Counted from the stretch's first letter, positions 7,557 through 18,880 are shown. The stretch: 35,610 bases of DNA from Actinomycetota bacterium (GCA_026393575.1 JAPKZX010000095.1:1-35610); one strand, 5' to 3'. A program made the numbers and translations. Notes: generated by a model from the letters alone, not told the origin.

Positions 7557-8383
7557 CGCTTTCCCGTACGGACGCATCGCACCAACTTGATGGTGCAGGA
7601 CTTCGCGCCAAGCGCGCATTGGGTCAGAACTTTGTCGTTGATGCAAACACGGTGCGCCGCATTGCACGGCTTGCCGGCGTAGAGCAACATCCACGAGTTC
7701 TTGAAATTGGTGCCGGATTAGGTTCGCTCACAATGGCACTGGCAGAGATTGCCGGACACGTGACAGCCGTTGAAGTTGACGATGCACTACTCCCATTATT
7801 GAACGAGAACGTCGGCTCCCTCACCAATGTCGATGTCGTGCACGCCGATGCCATGCAGATCAGATGGCCTGAATTACTTGGTGAAAACACTGATTGGGTT
7901 CTTGTAGCAAACCTTCCGTACAACGTGGCCACTCCATTGATTGCTGATGTTCTCGACTTCGTTCCTCAAGTACAACGCATGTTGGTCATGGTGCAAAAAG
8001 AAGTGGCCGAGCGTTTTGCCGCATCGCCCTCTACTCCTGCATACGGTGCGCTCAGTGTGAAAGTTGCGTATCACGCAACTGCACGCATCGTCGGGCTCGT
8101 TCCCGCATCAGTGTTCCTTCCTCGGCCAAATGTCGAGTCTGCACTTGTTGAAATCACCCGACGCACAACACCTATCGACACAACAATTGATCCAAAACAA
8201 TTGTTTGCACTTGTACGAATGGGCTTTGCAAAACGTCGCAAAATGTTGCGCGGATCATTGGCTGGCAAAGTGACTCCAGAGCAATTTGAGGCTGCTTCTA
8301 TTGCCCCAACAGCCCGCGCAGAAGAGCTCACAATTCATGATTGGCTACGGTTATCCCACTTAGTGGAAGCGAATGACGAATGA
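7553..8383 (+). CDS. rsmA: 16S rRNA (adenine1518/1519-N6)-dimethyltransferase RsmA/KsgA
   Basis: RsmA (KsgA) dimethylates two adjacent adenines in the 3' terminal loop of 16S rRNA late in 30S assembly. The 276-residue protein carries ALGQNFVVD, which starts the Rossmann methyltransferase domain, the SAM-binding EIGAGLGSLT motif, the acidic end of strand two in VTAVEVDD, the catalytic NLPYNV motif and a typical FLPRPNVESALV segment. The C-terminal helical domain contains GFAKRRKMLRGSL. The GTG start overlaps the preceding stop as GTGA, and the gene ends with an ATGA overlap with ispE, so the operon is tightly coupled. Motifs and length are those of a working enzyme. Confidence 0.97.
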   Translation: MTLSRTDASHQLDGAGLRAKRALGQNFVVDANTVRRIARLAGVEQHPRVLEIGAGLGSLTMALAEIAGHVTAVEVDDALLPLLNENVGSLTNVDVVHADAMQIRWPELLGENTDWVLVANLPYNVATPLIADVLDFVPQVQRMLVMVQKEVAERFAASPSTPAYGALSVKVAYHATARIVGLVPASVFLPRPNVESALVEITRRTTPIDTTIDPKQLFALVRMGFAKRRKMLRGSLAGKVTPEQFEAASIAPTARAEELTIHDWLRLSHLVEANDE

Positions 8384-9117
8384 TTTCAGTAGAGGCGCCA
8401 GCGAAATTGACACTGTCACTTGCCATTACTGGCGTTCGCGAAGATGGCTATCACCTCATTGATGCTGAAATGGTGAGCCTTACAATTTGTGATGACATCG
8501 TGATTGAAGAAGCAGCAACGACATCAATCAACGTGGTGGGAAAATTCGCACAAGGCGTGCCTACCGATGATTCAAATCTTGTTGCGCGTGCATTGCACCT
8601 GCTTAACCGTCACGCGGAAGTTCGCATTGAGAAAAATATTCCACATGGCGGCGGCCTCGGTGGTGGCTCTAGTGATGCAGCAGCAGTTCTTCGAGCAGCA
8701 CGCTTTACAGACCTCGTTGCTGCTTCTCGATTAGGCGCAGATATTCCGTTTTGCATGGTGGGTGGCAGAGCACGCGTCACGGGAATCGGTGAAATCGTCG
8801 AGCCACTTCCCTATGTCGAGCACCGTCTCACGCTCATCATTCCGCCGCTTCAGGTATCCACACCGGCGGTGTACGCCAAGTGGGACTCCATGGGTCAACC
8901 CCGAGGTGATCAGGGAAACGATCTCGAGCCAGCAGCAATTGCGGCCTATCCAGAGATGGCAACGTGGAGAGATCGCATCGAAAGCGTCACGGGGAGCCGT
9001 CCATTTTTGGCTGGTTCTGGGGCCACTTGGTTTGTCTACGGGCAGATTCCTGGTGTCTCAGCCCAATTGGAAGGTGCTCAAGTGGTGTACACAAGCACCC
9101 GCCCCCAAAGTGATTAA
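8380..9117 (+). CDS. ispE: 4-diphosphocytidyl-2-C-methyl-D-erythritol kinase IspE
   Basis: IspE phosphorylates CDP-methylerythritol in the non-mevalonate isoprenoid pathway. The sequence starts with the GHMP-kinase substrate motif APAKLTLSL (5-13) and DGYHLIDAEM. The glycine-rich ATP-binding loop is PHGGGLGGGSSDAAAVL, and GADIPFCMVGGRARVTGIGE follows. The third motif is FLAGSGATWFV near the end. At 245 residues it is shorter than the roughly 280-300 of well-studied enzymes, but all three kinase motifs are present. It begins in an ATGA overlap with rsmA and ends the metG operon. A GC-rich hairpin overlaps its last codons. Confidence 0.93.
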   Translation: MISVEAPAKLTLSLAITGVREDGYHLIDAEMVSLTICDDIVIEEAATTSINVVGKFAQGVPTDDSNLVARALHLLNRHAEVRIEKNIPHGGGLGGGSSDAAAVLRAARFTDLVAASRLGADIPFCMVGGRARVTGIGEIVEPLPYVEHRLTLIIPPLQVSTPAVYAKWDSMGQPRGDQGNDLEPAAIAAYPEMATWRDRIESVTGSRPFLAGSGATWFVYGQIPGVSAQLEGAQVVYTSTRPQSD

Positions 9118-9124
9118 GGGCGGG
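9098..9124. terminator. GC-rich hairpin between convergent ispE and bS22 genes
   Basis: CCCGCCC (9098-9104) pairs with GGGCGGG (9118-9124) across a 13-nt loop that contains the ispE stop codon. The 7-bp all-GC stem lies between convergent genes. No T-run follows on either strand, so a terminator role is only suggested. Confidence 0.35.
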
Positions 9125-9153
9125 AAAATGTCACGAAAACGTTGTGACTAGTA

Positions 9154-9246
9154 CTACTTGCGACGCTGATGGCGCGTGCGACGAAGCATCTTCTTGTGCT
9201 TCTTCTTGCGCATGCGCTTGCGGCGCTTCTTGATTAGCGAACCCAT
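9154..9246 (-). CDS. Small basic ribosomal protein bS22 (AURKAIP1/COX24 domain)
   Basis: A 30-residue, extremely basic protein read on the minus strand: it begins MGSLIKKRRKRMRKKKHKKM and ends LRRTRHQRRK before a TAG stop. The pattern GSxIKKRRKRMxKKKHxKxLRRTRxQRRK is that of the actinobacterial AURKAIP1/COX24-domain protein. In mycobacteria this protein was seen in 70S structures as an extra small-subunit protein, bS22, near the decoding region. Almost every residue of the pattern is kept, so a real gene is very likely despite the size. It stands alone between ispE and tRNA-Gln. Upstream on the minus strand a TAGGTT lies 10 nt before the ATG and may be its -10 element. Confidence 0.85.
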   Translation of the reverse strand: MGSLIKKRRKRMRKKKHKKMLRRTRHQRRK

Positions 9247-9309
9247 AAGGCATACGAACCTAGCGCAACAATGCTGAAAAGAGAAAATCCGATACCGTAG
9301 TTATCTCGG

Positions 9310-9380
9310 TCCGGGGTCGTTCAATGGCAGGACAGCGGGTTTTGGTCCCGTTAATAGGGGTTCGAGTCCTCTCCCCGGAA
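9310..9380 (+). tRNA. tRNA-Gln (anticodon TTG)
   Basis: A 71-nt cloverleaf with all arms. The acceptor stem TCCGGGG pairs with CCCCGGA, followed by discriminator A. The anticodon stem GCGGG pairs with CCCGT around the loop TTTTGGT, giving anticodon TTG. The T arm AGGGG-TTCGAGT-CCTCT has one G-T wobble. CCA is not encoded, so it must be added after transcription. TTG reads CAA and, by wobble, CAG. It lies alone just before prs on the same strand. Confidence 0.93.
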
Positions 9381-9433
9381 CAAAGATGCATGGCTCTTGC
9401 CCTGTGGCCAATGGCCATACGACGTGCGCGTTC

Positions 9434-9439
9434 TACACT
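9434..9439 (+). promoter_or_regulatory. Candidate leaderless -10 element of prs
   Basis: TACACT is followed by 8 nt and the prs ATG at 9448, with no Shine-Dalgarno sequence between them. Confidence 0.45.
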
Positions 9440-9447
9440 GTTCAAGT

Positions 9448-10455
9448 ATGAGCACTCGTTCGATGGAAAAAGTCACCACTAAGCGATTGTCGCTATTTAC
9501 CGGACGGACTCACCCATCGCTTGCACAAGAAGTCGCCGATCATCTCGACATCACTCTTGGTGATGTGAACCTCGTGCAGTTTGCAAACGGAGAAATTCGT
9601 CCACGCTTTGCCGACAGTATTCGCGGTGGCGACGTGTTCATCATGCAGTCGCATTACGGAACCGATGCAGGTTCTATCAATGACTCCATCATGGAACAAC
9701 TCATCATGATCGATGCAGCACAGCGCGCATCTGCAAAAAGAATTACTGCAGTATGTCCTTTCTACGGTTACGCACGTCAAGACAGAAAAGCAGAAGGACG
9801 CGAGCCAATTACAGCGCGTCTTGTTGCAGACATGTTTAAAGCAGCAGGTGCTTCTCGCATGGTTTCTATTGACTTACACAGCGGTCAGATTCAAGGCTTC
9901 TTCTCTGGCCCAGTAGACCACCTCACTGCATTGCCAGTTCTCGAGCGCTACGTGCGTGAACACGCGGGACAAGATCTTGTCATCGTGTCTCCCGATGCTG
10001 GCCGAGTAAAAGTTGCGGAACGTTTTGCTCAGCACTTGTCAGACAAAAATGCCGACGTTGCATTCATTAACAAGCGCCGTCCAAAAGGCACAGCAAATAT
10101 CGCAATCGCAAAAGAAGTTATTGGTGACGTTGATGGTCGCTTGTGCATCCTCACCGACGACATGATTGACACCGGCGGCACCATCGTGTCGGCAGCAGAA
10201 CTGTTGCTCGAGCGGGGCGCCAAAGAAGTGTGGGCTATGGCAACTCACGGCGTGTTGTCCCCGCCAGCTGTCGAGCGCCTCTCGAACTCACCCATTAGCC
10301 GGGTTGTTCTCACCAACACCTTGCCCCTCGCACCCGAGAATTACTTCCCTAAAGTTGAAGTCCTCTCCGTGGCCAAAATCCTTGCCGACGCCCTCGCAGC
10401 GGTATTTGACGAGACCAGCGTCTCTGAATTGTTTGACGGCGAAAACCAGTCCTGA
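9448..10455 (+). CDS. prs: Ribose-phosphate pyrophosphokinase (PRPP synthetase)
   Basis: This enzyme makes PRPP from ribose 5-phosphate and ATP, feeding purine, pyrimidine, histidine, tryptophan and NAD synthesis. The 335-residue class I enzyme shows LSLFTGRTHPSLAQEVA at the start, the NGEIRPRF segment, the flexible catalytic loop YARQDRKAEGREPITARL, the divalent-metal site SIDLHSGQIQGFF, and the PRPP-binding loop LTDDMIDTGGT. The ATG at 9448 is chosen because a TACACT hexamer precedes it by 8 nt and the family N-terminus follows. In many actinobacteria glmU lies directly upstream; here tRNA-Gln does. rplY and pth follow on the same strand. Confidence 0.97.
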   Translation: MSTRSMEKVTTKRLSLFTGRTHPSLAQEVADHLDITLGDVNLVQFANGEIRPRFADSIRGGDVFIMQSHYGTDAGSINDSIMEQLIMIDAAQRASAKRITAVCPFYGYARQDRKAEGREPITARLVADMFKAAGASRMVSIDLHSGQIQGFFSGPVDHLTALPVLERYVREHAGQDLVIVSPDAGRVKVAERFAQHLSDKNADVAFINKRRPKGTANIAIAKEVIGDVDGRLCILTDDMIDTGGTIVSAAELLLERGAKEVWAMATHGVLSPPAVERLSNSPISRVVLTNTLPLAPENYFPKVEVLSVAKILADALAAVFDETSVSELFDGENQS

Positions 10456-10470
10456 CCCTGAGGCCATCTA

Positions 10471-10491
10471 CCCCTGAAAGCGATTCGGGGG
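10471..10491 (+). other. Hairpin between prs and rplY
   Basis: CCCCTGAA (10471-10478) and TTCGGGGG (10484-10491) form an 8-bp stem, with one G-T pair, around a 5-nt loop. It lies 15 bp after the prs stop codon and has no T-run. It could be a weak terminator or an RNA-stability element. Confidence 0.3.
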
Positions 10492-10519
10492 GCCGTGTGG
10501 CAGTTCAGGCATCTGCCCA

Positions 10520-10525
10520 TAGACT
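10520..10525 (+). promoter_or_regulatory. Candidate leaderless -10 element of rplY
   Basis: TAGACT is followed by 8 nt and the GTG at 10534, the same spacing as at prs. A TGTGGC 18 bp upstream could act as the -35 region. Confidence 0.45.
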
Positions 10526-10533
10526 CGTTAGCC

Positions 10534-11184
10534 GTGTCCAATACAGCAACTCTCTCCGCCGAAGTAGGCCGCACAACAGGAAGCCCAGCTTCACGTCGTT
10601 TGCGTGCCGCTGACCGCATTCCTGGCGTCCTTTATGGCCAAGGCATGCAACCTGTCGTTCTCTCTGTCGCTCGTCGTGACCTTCGCGTCGCCATCTCTGG
10701 CCCTGCAGGTCAAAACACCATCTTGAGCCTTTCGGTCGATGGCAAGTCCTACAACGCAGTCATCAAAGATCTGCAGCGTCACCCAGTGCGCCGCAACGTC
10801 AGCCACATCGACTTCATGCAAATCAACTTGTCAGAAGAAATCACCATGAGCGTGCCAGTGCATCTCTCTGGTGTTGCCAAAGCAGTTGTTGCCGCTGGTG
10901 GTTTGGTCGACGCAGCAGTTGACTTGCTCGAAGTGCGCACCACTCCTGCAAACGTGCCAAACGAAATTCTCATCGACATCACAGACCTCACGCCTGAATC
11001 AGTGATTCACCTTTCAGACCTCAAGTTGCCTACAGGTGTAGTTGCAATGGGAGACCCAGACATGTTGATCGTCACTGTTCTCATGTCTCGTGGTTCAGCT
11101 GCAGATGCACAAGCTGCTACTACTGCCGAGGGCGAAGCACCAGCCGCTGATGGCGACGCGCCAGCAGCCGAAGCCTCTAACTGA
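10534..11184 (+). CDS. rplY: 50S ribosomal protein bL25, general stress (CTC) form
   Basis: bL25 binds 5S rRNA in the large ribosomal subunit. The 216 residues comprise the N-terminal L25 domain (GSPASRRLRAADRIPGVLYG through the HPVRRNVSHIDFMQI block), a TL5/CTC-type C-terminal beta domain (about residues 95-185), and a low-complexity Ala/Glu/Pro tail. The GTG at 10534 is chosen over the earlier in-frame GTG at 10495. The family N-terminus starts with the threonine-rich SNTATLSAEVGR segment, and TAGACT stands 8 nt before this GTG. It lies between prs and pth, the standard arrangement in many Gram-positive bacteria. Confidence 0.94.
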   Translation: MSNTATLSAEVGRTTGSPASRRLRAADRIPGVLYGQGMQPVVLSVARRDLRVAISGPAGQNTILSLSVDGKSYNAVIKDLQRHPVRRNVSHIDFMQINLSEEITMSVPVHLSGVAKAVVAAGGLVDAAVDLLEVRTTPANVPNEILIDITDLTPESVIHLSDLKLPTGVVAMGDPDMLIVTVLMSRGSAADAQAATTAEGEAPAADGDAPAAEASN

Positions 11185-11187
11185 TTC

Positions 11188-11205
11188 CACGACCACTCGG
11201 TCGTG
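11188..11205 (+). terminator. Perfect short hairpin after rplY
   Basis: CACGACC and GGTCGTG form a perfect 7-bp stem with a 4-nt loop, 3 bp after the rplY stop codon. Only a weak T-rich stretch (ATTCATT) follows. It may slow transcription into pth or stabilise the rplY message. Confidence 0.35.
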
Positions 11206-11251
11206 ATTCATTGCCATCATGATTCGCCGCTCGGCTCCTCGCCAAGGCGAC

Positions 11252-11824
11252 ATGGAACGCATCCTTATTGTCGGACTCGGCAATCCCGGGAAGAAGTACG
11301 CACGCACACGCCACAACGTCGGCACTGATGCAATCGAAGTTCTTGCACAGCGTTTACATGCATCACTAAAAGTCGGACGCGACCGCGCCCAAATTGCAGA
11401 GTGTCGTCTTGCAAACCAACCAGTAGTCATCGCCGTTCCCACCACTTGGATGAATGATTCAGGTGAAGCAGTTGGGCCTCTCGCTCGGCGCTACAAAATC
11501 ACGAACCCAGCGCAAATCATCATCGTGCACGACGAGTTGGATCTTGAGCCAGGCATTGTGAAGATCAAAGTCGGTGGTGGTCTTGCTGGCCACAACGGAC
11601 TGAAGTCCATTTCGGCTCACATCCACACCGATGACTACATTCGCGTTCGCATCGGCGTTGGGAAACCGCCGTCAAAAGAAGTTGGCGCCGATCATGTGTT
11701 GTCATCTATTCCGGCTGCGGAGCGCAAGATTCTCGACGTCTCAGTAGAAGTTGCTGTCGATGCAATTGAAGCAATAGTCACTCATGGCATTGCAAGCGCC
11801 ATGCAGGATTTCAACGGACGGTGA
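11252..11824 (+). CDS. pth: Peptidyl-tRNA hydrolase
   Basis: Pth frees tRNA from peptidyl-tRNAs that drop off the ribosome. From the ATG at 11252 the protein has 190 residues, the usual size. It starts MERILIVGLGNPGKKYARTRHNVG, which holds the conserved Asn and catalytic His, followed by TTWMNDSGEAV, HDELDLEPG with the catalytic Asp, and GGGLAGHNGLKSI. An in-frame ATG at 11219 would add an 11-residue extension unlike the family. An AAGG four bases before 11252 also favours the shorter form. The stop overlaps the mfd GTG start, so the two are translationally coupled. Confidence 0.95.
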   Translation: MERILIVGLGNPGKKYARTRHNVGTDAIEVLAQRLHASLKVGRDRAQIAECRLANQPVVIAVPTTWMNDSGEAVGPLARRYKITNPAQIIIVHDELDLEPGIVKIKVGGGLAGHNGLKSISAHIHTDDYIRVRIGVGKPPSKEVGADHVLSSIPAAERKILDVSVEVAVDAIEAIVTHGIASAMQDFNGR

Positions 11825-13758
11825 GCGACTCCACTGCCCCCCTTTCGAGCCTGACCGACATTGCTCGCACAGAACCAGGTATTGAAGCAATCGCCGGCAA
11901 GCGTGATGCAGTGCTTGCCGTTCCCGAAGTAGCACGCGCCACCGTTCTTGCCGCACTCATCAACAACACATCGCGTCGCCCAGTCATCGTTGCTGCACCC
12001 ACGGGCACTATGGCGCAATCAATTGCAGATGACTTGATTTCATTTCTTGGTACAGATGCTGTGGAATTTTTCCCGTCGTGGGAGACATTGCCATTTGAAA
12101 GAGTGAGCCCTGCAGTGTTCACCATGGGTTCTCGTATGCGAACAATGTGGCGTTTACGCACCGCAAGTGAATCAACCAAAGTTGTTGTTGCTGGAACGCG
12201 AGCACTGTTGCAAAAGCTTGCACCTGGAGCCACAACCGTTGATCCCATCCGTGTTTCAGTGGGCACAAGCATGGACATCGACGCACTGTGCGAACAACTT
12301 GTTCATTTCGGATACCGCAGAGAAACTATTGCGGAGCACCGTGGAGAGTTTGCACGTCGTGGTGCAATTGTTGACATTTTCCCCAGCACAGATGACGAAC
12401 CCATTCGTATTGACATGTGGGGTGACGAAGTGGATCGCCTCTCGCATTTCACAGTTGCCGACCAACGCAGCACCACCGACATTGCAACCGCTCTTGTTTT
12501 CCCCGCACGTGAACTTCTGTTCGTAGATGGCGTGAAGGAACGTGCCGGCGCACTTGTAGCGACAGACCCATGGGGTCGTGAGCAATGGGAGCGTTTGTCT
12601 GAGGGGCAAATTTTTGACGGCATGGAAAGTTGGCTCCCCTGGCTGACCGAAAAAGATGAACTACTGACAGATCACATTGGCGATGACGCCTTGATGATCA
12701 TGATTGAACCTCGACGCATGGGCGACCGTGCACGTGATTTGCTTGCCGAAGAGGATGACTTGGCGCGCGCGCTTGCTTCTTCATGGGCACGCGATGAAAA
12801 CGTGACGTTCCCTCGATTGCATGTGGAAGCAGATCGACTTTTCTCCGACACCACGCGCACATCAACGATTTCGCTTGTTCCCACGGCTGAATCAGTCGAT
12901 GGTCCTTCAGTGCCTGCGTCTGGTTGGGGCCCAATCGTGCATGAGCCCACTTCGTTTGCCCGACGCGTCAATGAAATGTTGACCGACAAATGGCGAGTGA
13001 TTGTTGCAGCAGAAACACAAGAGTCTGTCGCGCGTCTTGTTGAACTCATGCGCACTCACGGCGTTGACTTTCGCTCATCACAAGACCCAGACACCATCGC
13101 GAAACCAGGTGCGTGGGTCACGTTGGCACCACAAGCACGTGGCGTCTCTATTCCTCATTCACGCATTGCAATCATCACTGAAGCAGAACTCAGTGGCCGT
13201 CGTCGTACGCGGAAGACCCGCGCAACACGTGGCAGATCATCTGGAACCGTCTTTGAAGACTTGCAACCCGGTGGTTATGTGGTTCACGCACATCACGGCG
13301 TTGGCAAATACGAAGGCATGGTCAAACGTTCTATTGGTGGTGTGGAACGCGACTACTTGCTTATTGCGTATAAAGGCGGCGACAAGCTCTACGTACCAAC
13401 AGAACAGATTGGTGTCATTCGTCAATATGTAGGCGGCGAGGCACCCACCTTGCACCGCATGGGCGGTTCCGACTTCGCTCGCGCAAAATCTCGCGTTCGT
13501 TCAGCTGTGCAAGAAGTTGCGCAAGAACTTGTGGTGTTATATCAGCGTCGTGTCACTGCACAAGGTCATGCATTCCCGCAAGACACTCCGTGGCAAGCAG
13601 AGATGGAAGGAGCTTTTCCATTTGTGGAAACGCGTTGGGTTCGGCAAAACAGAAGTTGCTGTGCGTGCTGCGTTCAAAGCAATTCAAGACGGAATGCAAG
13701 TTGCAGTTCTTGTGCCCACCACACTGCTTGCAACTCAACATGGCAATACATTCTCTGA
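11821..13758 (+). pseudogene. mfd: Transcription-repair coupling factor Mfd, N-terminal part (frame broken)
   Basis: Mfd removes stalled RNA polymerase and recruits nucleotide excision repair. This frame encodes true Mfd sequence for about 604 residues (11821-13632): the UvrB-like damage-recruitment domains with the FFPSWETLPFERVSP segment, and the RNA-polymerase-interacting domain with GGYVVHAHHGVGKYEGM and YLLIAYKGGDKLYVPTEQ. It then enters the translocase at EMEGAFPFVET. After that it runs out of frame to 13758. The match resumes in the next frame at 13634 with VGFGKTEVAVRAAF. Relatives have about 28 more residues between these points (TPDQ helix to MDRLVCGD), so about 83 nt are missing. 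The GTG start overlaps the pth stop. Either a broken gene or an assembly gap; no other damage is seen. Confidence 0.9.
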
Positions 13759-15166
13759 CCGATTCGCCGGCTACCCCATCAAAGTAGAAGTTCTGTCTCG
13801 ATTCCTCACCAACGCAGAAGCAAAGAAAGTGATTGCCGGGCTCAAGTCTGGCGACATCGACTGCGTCATCGGCACACACCGGTTACTGCAAGAAAGTGTT
13901 GAATTCAAGAATCTCGGATTACTCGTGGTGGACGAAGAGCAGCGCTTCGGCGTGCAACATAAAGAAGCGATGAAGCGTTTGCGAAACAACGTTGATGTTC
14001 TCTCAATGTCTGCAACCCCAATTCCGCGCACATTAGAGATGAGCCTTGTTGGTATTCGTGATTTGTCTCTGCTACAAACTCCCCCTGCAGATCGTCAACC
14101 GATTCTTACTTTTGTTGGCGAGCAAAGTGAACAAGTCGCAATTGAAGCCATCCGTCGCGAACTACTTCGCGAGGGTCAAGTGTTCTGGGTGCATAACCGA
14201 GTGCAATCAATTGAAGAGCGCGCAGCAGAAATTCGCGACTGGGTACCAGAGGCTCGCGTGGCTGTCGCACACGGCCAAATGGACGAGACGAAGCTTGAAC
14301 AAATCGTTCTCGATTTCTGGGAAGGCAACTACGACGTTCTTGTCTGCACCACCATTATTGAAAGCGGCATCGACATGCCGACCGTCAATACATTGGTTGT
14401 CGAACGTGCGGACCTTTTGGGTCTTGGACAAATGCATCAGTTGCGTGGTCGCGTTGGTCGCAGCGGACAACGCGCGTACGCATATCTCTTTCACCCACGT
14501 GACAAAGCGCTGTCGGAAGACGCGTACGAACGTCTCCGCACAATCGGTGAAACCACAGACCTTGGCAGCGGATTCAAAATCGCAATGCGTGACCTTGAGA
14601 TTCGTGGCGCAGGCAACTTGCTGGGCGAAGCACAAAGTGGCCACATTGCTGCCGTGGGCTACGACCTCTATTGCCAACTTGTGACAGAAGCAGTCTCCGA
14701 GATGAAGGGTGAAACCGTTATTCACGATGTTCCCGACATCAAAGTTGACATCTCACTCGATGCGCACTTGCCAAATGATTATGTTCCAAGCGAAGACTTG
14801 CGCCTCGAGGCGTACCGTCGCCTCGCCATGGTCACTAACGCAACAGAACTCGCCGACATTCAGGCTGAATGGGAAGATCGTTTCGGACCTCTACCTCAGC
14901 AAGCACAAGCACTCATTCAGGTGGGCGCCGTACGTGTTGAATGCATTCGATTAGGCATCACCGAGATCTTGACCAATAACAATGACATCCGTATCTCTCC
15001 AATCGAATTACGTGCCAGCCAGACCCTCACGCTTCGCAGAGTCGCGCCGCGCGCCACGTTTAAAGAACAACAGAAACTAATTTCGCTGCCAATTGCACGC
15101 GGTTCAAACCCCGCTACTGCGGTACTTGAACTGTTACGCGGGCTTTTTGACCCCTCGGACGATTAG
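13634..15166 (+). pseudogene. mfd: Mfd C-terminal part: translocase and TRCF domain
   Basis: This is the continuation of mfd in the +1-shifted frame, about 510 residues. The frame is open from 13517, but only sequence from 13634 matches the family. It begins inside Walker A (VGFGKTEVAV) and then shows the helicase motifs VLVPTTLLATQH, VIGTHRLLQ, VVDEEQRFGVQHKE (DEEQ box), SATPIPRTLEMSL, FWVHNRVQSIEERA, the TIIESGIDMPTVNTL motif and the QLRGRVGRSGQRAYAYLF arginine-finger motif. The relay helix region and the C-terminal TRCF domain (about residues 390-500) follow. Together with the N-terminal part the intact protein would have about 1140 residues, normal for Mfd, so the junction is the only defect. 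No plausible ribosome binding site stands at the start of this part. Confidence 0.9.
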
Positions 15167-15169
15167 AGT
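15164..15169 (+). promoter_or_regulatory. -10-like TAGAGT built on the mfd stop codon
   Basis: TAGAGT is followed by 6 nt and the GTG of the lipoprotein gene. Its first three bases are the mfd TAG stop codon. This suggests a leaderless promoter independent of mfd. Confidence 0.4.
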
Positions 15170-15175
15170 CTCTGC

Positions 15176-16083
15176 GTGACCAAGAGCCTGCGCCCCCTCC
15201 GAAAAATTGTTCCATTCGTCCTCACTATTGCCGTTGGACTGTCTGCCTGTGGGTCCTCCACAACCAACAATGCATTCTCAGTCGAGGGGACATCCTTTAC
15301 TCGCACTCAGTTCGACGAACTCGCAAACGCTTTGATCGACGCTGGTCAGTTTGCTTCAACCGATGGAAAAGTTGCCACCGCTGACGCCGTCACAATTCTG
15401 CGAACCCTCATTCGCTATGAAGCGTTCGTCAAGTTCATCGCCCAGAACGATTTCGCGATTGATGAAGCAGACCGTAAGACGCTCACAACTCAAGCGGCCG
15501 CCGATGCCGAGTTCGCAAAGTACCCACAAATCTTGCAAGACACCCTCATCAACCTCAACCTGGCCGACATGACTCTCAAGAAGTTCAAAGCCCCCTCCGA
15601 CAGCGCCATCGAGAAGCTCTACTCAGCGTCACCCGCATCTGCCGGAACATTGTGCCTGAGCCACATCTTGGTAAAGACTGAAGCCAAGGCACGCACAGTT
15701 CTGGCTGATCTTGAAAAGGGAACCTCATTTGCTGATGAGGCTGCAAAGAAGTCCATCGAACCTGGCGCCGACAAGAGCGGTGGCGCCCTCAAGAACGGTG
15801 ATTCCGATTGCCAGACACTCGTGAAGTTGCAATCCAGTTTCGACCCAGATTTCATGCGCGGAGCAGTTGACGCAAAACCAGGCGTACCTACCGGTCCGAT
15901 TAAGAGTGCATTCGGATACCACGTCATCCTGAGCCACCCATACGAAAAAGTGAAGACATCAGTTCTTGCAATTGTGAAGGACGATCCAGGCAACAATCTC
16001 TTGGCCGGATATCTCAGTTCTGCTGACATCACCGTTAATTCTGTGTATGGCACATGGGATGGCGCATTAGGCACCATTCAGTA

Positions 16084-16084
<1 letters not shown>
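15176..16084 (+). CDS. Lipoprotein with PpiC/SurA-type peptidyl-prolyl isomerase domain
   Basis: A 302-residue exported lipoprotein. The signal peptide ends in a lipobox, VGLSACGSS, with the lipidated Cys at residue 25. A SurA-N-like helical part follows, then a parvulin-type domain at about residues 155-265. Its marks are LCLSHILVKTEAKARTVLADL, FADEAAKKS, SGGALKNGDSDC and FMRGAVDAKPGVPTGPIKSA, closing with FGYHVIL. Such proteins help fold secreted proteins outside the membrane. The same kind of gene sits between mfd and mazG in many actinobacteria. The GTG start lies 6 nt after TAGAGT, and its stop overlaps the mazG ATG as TAATG. Fold assignment is good; client proteins are unknown. Confidence 0.87.
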
Positions 16085-18814
<2,730 letters not shown>

Positions 18815-18824
18815 GGGTAAATAA

Positions 18825-18840
18825 ACGAACGAATGTTCGT
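18825..18840. promoter_or_regulatory. SOS-box-like palindrome upstream of ftsB
   Basis: ACGAAC-GAAT-GTTCGT has perfect 6-bp arms. The inner 14 bp (18826-18839) fit the Gram-positive/actinobacterial LexA box CGAAC-RNNY-GTTCG without a mismatch. It lies 10 bp after eno and about 40 bp before the ftsB ATG. It could instead serve as a small hairpin after eno, but it has no T-run. Confidence 0.5.
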
Positions 18841-18880
18841 GTGCCACGATGAGCGGCACAATCCACGCCACAATGGATAC

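Noticed and set aside
10471-10491. Strong intrinsic terminator after prs
   Set aside because: The hairpin is real but has no T-run, so I list it only as a hairpin.
13517-13633. First 39 codons of the second mfd frame as a real N-terminus
   Set aside because: The translation there is unlike any Mfd; the same DNA codes for good Mfd sequence in the other frame.
14046-14725. Open frames on both strands inside the mfd translocase region
   Set aside because: They overlap canonical Mfd helicase motifs in the coding frame, and their translations resemble nothing.
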